NCBI GenBank assembly: GCA_026418655.1
Contig: JAOAAW010000140.1
Span: forward strand, 1-8,413
Source of the DNA: a bacterium
Lineage (GTDB): Bacteria > Ratteibacteria > UBA8468 > B48-G9 > DTJG01
Length of the DNA stretch: 8,413 nucleotides
Direction: 5' to 3'
In this document: one piece after another, positions 6,976 through 8,413 of the stretch
Layout: every line of letters begins with the position of its first letter
Numbering within the stretch: position 1 is the stretch's first letter
Notes under the pieces: model-generated
Seen by the model: the letters and a program-made list of their open reading frames with translations, nothing else
Database searches by the model: none
Told to the model about the DNA's origin: nothing
Made by a program: the position numbers and the translations under genes

Positions 6976-7323
6976 TCAAACTTCGATATAATCATCTTTT
7001 ATAAAATTTTTATAGCTGTTAAGAAATTCTTTATCTGTTACAAGATGTATCTGAAATGGACTGAAAGGCGGCTTAATTTTTGCTCTTAGCATCCTTCGTT
7101 CTTCCCAATTATCCGGTAACTCATCACATATTATTAAAACATCAATATCACTTAACGGAGTATGATTTTTTTTCACAACAGAACCAAATACAATCACTCT
7201 CACATTTCTCAGAATCCTTCCTGCTTCTTTCTTTATTTCACGAACAAAGTCCATATAATTGTCAAAATATTTCTTTTTCTCCCGGGTTATTTCCTTCAGA
7301 ATCTGAATGTGCGTTTTATTCAT
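6976..7323 (-). CDS. Minimal nucleotidyltransferase (MNT), partner of the HEPN protein
   Basis: A 115-residue soluble protein with the nucleotidyltransferase motif G47-S48, ten residues, then D59-x-D61 (FGSV ... SDIDVLI). The two aspartates bind metal and the GS binds nucleotide triphosphate in Pol-beta-type transferases. In known HEPN/MNT systems the MNT partner neutralises the HEPN toxin, in the characterised MntA/HepT case by adenylylating it. Near the C-terminus PFQIHLVT (89-96) is where relatives often carry a third acidic residue; here I read Q91, so catalysis might be weakened. That alignment is from memory. The start overlaps the end of the HEPN gene by 8 nt. AGGAG lies about 12 nt upstream, a long spacing, so coupling to HEPN translation is likely. 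Confidence 0.85.
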   Translation of the reverse strand: MNKTHIQILKEITREKKKYFDNYMDFVREIKKEAGRILRNVRVIVFGSVVKKNHTPLSDIDVLIICDELPDNWEERRMLRAKIKPPFSPFQIHLVTDKEFLNSYKNFIKDDYIEV

Positions 7324-7717
7324 TCGGCAATTTCTCTCCTGTGGTATTTTCTATCACCAAAAGAAATTCCTTACATTTTTCTACAATGTTACTTACGAGA
7401 CTTTCACTGAATTTTTTGTCAAAGTATCTTGAGGTAAAGTAAGCATCTTCCAGATCACTGAAAAATATCTCATTTCTAATGAAAAAATCCATAATTTCCT
7501 GACTATCGTAAACCATGGCTAATTCTTTTATAAGGTCAGTAAAAAAATGGGTTTTTGGCCAATCTCCAACTTTAATTCCAATGAGATATTTTATGAAAAG
7601 TTGAATTGCCTGTTCAAAATCAAATGCCGCAAGATTAAATCTTTTCTTTTCCAGGTCCTCTATACCCCTTTCCCAGAATTCACTTGCCCTTTGCTTTAGA
7701 AACTTAAAATTGCCCAT
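7316..7717 (-). CDS. HEPN-domain protein (toxin-side member of a HEPN/MNT pair)
   Basis: From the ATG at 7717 this is a 133-residue, mostly helical protein. Its N-terminal half has the HEPN pattern RASEFWERG, then DLEKKRFNLAAFDFEQAIQLFIKYLIG, then W-P-K-TH, and SRYF lies further on. The fold matches the HEPN group usually paired with MNT proteins in archaea and thermophiles. The only histidine is in KTH (residue 57) and no arginine stands 5-7 residues before it, so the R-x4-6-H RNase motif of HepT-type toxins is absent. The frame is open back to an ATG at 7771 (151 residues), but that start has no ribosome site and lies upstream of the predicted transcription start. The 7717 ATG has AAAGGA about 4 nt upstream and fits the usual family start. 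Confidence 0.82.
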   Translation of the reverse strand: MGNFKFLKQRASEFWERGIEDLEKKRFNLAAFDFEQAIQLFIKYLIGIKVGDWPKTHFFTDLIKELAMVYDSQEIMDFFIRNEIFFSDLEDAYFTSRYFDKKFSESLVSNIVEKCKEFLLVIENTTGEKLPNE

Positions 7718-7736
7718 CCGATCCTTTTGTTTACAC

Positions 7737-7748
7737 GGCATATATGCC
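7737..7748. repeat. Perfect 12-bp palindrome GGCATATATGCC, candidate operator
   Basis: The sequence is identical on both strands over 12 bases. It lies 20 bases upstream of the HEPN start at 7717 and just downstream of the predicted transcription start. Toxin-antitoxin modules are often self-regulated through such sites, so an operator is the simplest reading. There is no other copy that I can see in this window. Confidence 0.45.
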
Positions 7749-7757
7749 TGACAAATT

Positions 7758-7766
7758 AGTATATCA
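7758..7766 (-). promoter_or_regulatory. Candidate extended -10 promoter of the HEPN/MNT pair
   Basis: On the minus strand TGATATACT is an extended -10 element (TG-n plus TATACT, five of six consensus). The region 17 bases upstream offers only a poor -35 (TAGTTA), which is typical when the TG extension is present. Transcription would begin near 7751, giving a leader of about 34 nt that contains the 12-bp palindrome and the AAAGGA ribosome site for the ATG at 7717. Confidence 0.45.
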
Positions 7767-7887
7767 CACATCTTTTGGACTAACTATATAATATGCGGAA
7801 TTGTTCAGTCACCGAATTCTCAAAACCAGATCATAATCGTTCAATTAGAACATCTCATTAACTCAACCGGAAATGTTTCAAGAACCA

Positions 7888-8373
7888 TCAAAATTTATAT
7901 CCGATCTTTCTCAAGAAATCCTTCCTCCACTTTATTTCATCTTCATCCTCAATACCCTTTACTGAAAACCCGTCTATAACACCAAGAATTCCTCTGCCCT
8001 GTTCTGTTTGCGCAATGACTATTTCAACAGGATTGGCTGTTGCACAAAAAATATGACAGACCTCAGGTACCATCTTTATTACGTTCAAAACATTTAATGG
8101 ATAAAAGCCTTCAGCAAGAAAGATTATGAAGCTATGGCCGACTGCGATTTTTTCAGCGTTCTTCTTTGCAAGGTCAATCATATGAGTGTCAGTCCCCGAC
8201 CATCTTATAAGACATTTTCCGGACGCCTCACAGAAAGCAAGTCCAAATTTAATTCCTGGAACTGTATTTACCAGAGCTTCATGAATATCTTCAACTGATT
8301 TGATAAAATGCGTTTGTCCGAGGATAAAATTAATATTCTCTGGTTTTTCAATTCTCACTGAAATGATTTCCAT
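7888..8373 (-). CDS. Adenosine-specific kinase family protein (PF04008)
   Basis: A 161-residue soluble protein that I recognise as a full-length member of PF04008, formerly DUF355. Family blocks seen are EKPENINFILGQTHFIK (9-25), VPGIKFGLAFCEASG (38-52), FCATANPVEIVIAQTEQGRG (109-128) and GVIDGFS (131-137). The family name rests on an archaeal (Pyrobaculum) member with adenosine binding; physiological activity of bacterial members is not well established, so I treat the kinase role as family-level only. The ATG at 8373 has a run of six G four bases upstream as ribosome site. Nothing in the sequence links it to the genes downstream, and about 170 bases separate it from the HEPN start. Confidence 0.88.
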   Translation of the reverse strand: MEIISVRIEKPENINFILGQTHFIKSVEDIHEALVNTVPGIKFGLAFCEASGKCLIRWSGTDTHMIDLAKKNAEKIAVGHSFIIFLAEGFYPLNVLNVIKMVPEVCHIFCATANPVEIVIAQTEQGRGILGVIDGFSVKGIEDEDEIKWRKDFLRKIGYKF

Positions 8374-8413
8374 AAATCCCCCCGGGTTAATTAATCTACT
8401 GGATAAATTTTAC

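Noticed and set aside
2439..7442. Open frames on the plus strand and out-of-frame minus-strand frames
   Set aside because: They lie within the conserved membrane-protein, HEPN and MNT genes, show no family motifs, and have no upstream signals; they are shadows of the real genes.
7772..7887. Intrinsic terminator after the kinase-like gene
   Set aside because: The best hairpin (GTTC-TAATT-GAAC) has four base pairs and no following U-run.
8374..8413. Promoter for the kinase-like gene, and the palindromes CCCGGG and TTAATTAA
   Set aside because: Only 40 bases are available, TAGATT is a weak -10 with no visible -35, and both palindromes are too short to mean anything alone.
1..8413. CRISPR arrays, tRNA or rRNA genes, insertion sequences
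   Set aside because: No repeated units, cloverleaf-like sequences, transposase motifs or terminal repeats were seen; coding sequence fills nearly the whole window.

Overview
Every gene I can support lies on the minus strand, so the window reads from right to left. The DNA is AT-rich. The promoter ahead of the main operon is a near-consensus bacterial sigma-70 type, and most genes carry AGGAG/AGGGG-type ribosome sites, so the host looks like a bacterium. Several families here (PF04008 kinase-like protein, HEPN/MNT pair, group 4 hydrogenase-type modules) are common in archaea and in anaerobic or thermophilic bacteria. I cannot name a phylum.

Region 1 (8413-7718): a 161-residue adenosine-specific-kinase-family protein, then a gap of about 170 bases with no visible terminator. 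The gap ends in a candidate promoter (extended -10) and a perfect 12-bp palindrome just upstream of the next gene pair.

Region 2 (7717-6976): a HEPN-domain protein and a minimal nucleotidyltransferase overlapping by 8 nt, the layout of a HEPN/MNT toxin-antitoxin-type module. The HEPN protein lacks the R-x4-6-H ribonuclease motif.

Region 3 (6975-6889): a short intergenic region with a very good promoter (TTGACA, 17-nt spacer, TAGAAT). Its -10 box ends only 10 nt before the ATG of the next gene, which has no Shine-Dalgarno sequence. The operon transcript is therefore predicted to be leaderless or nearly so.

Region 4 (6888-1): a tightly packed operon for a complex I-like / group 4 [NiFe]-hydrogenase-like membrane complex. 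In order of transcription it encodes three antiporter-like subunits (478, 615 and 494 aa), a NuoJ-like, a NuoK-like and a NuoA-like subunit, a NuoB-like small subunit, a NuoC-like subunit, and the first 20 codons of a NuoD-like large subunit that runs off the left edge. The genes overlap or abut by a few bases. The membrane arm resembles that of complex I (three antiporters plus J, K and A). The small subunit has the C-x2-C cluster motif of group 4 hydrogenases rather than the tandem Cys-Cys of complex I, and the large-subunit N-terminus (GPQHPALKEP) also looks hydrogenase-type. The likely role is coupling redox chemistry on the cytoplasmic side (ferredoxin oxidation with proton reduction or another acceptor) to H+ or Na+ pumping. 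Whether it is a true hydrogenase depends on the nickel-binding cysteines of the large subunit, which lie outside the window.
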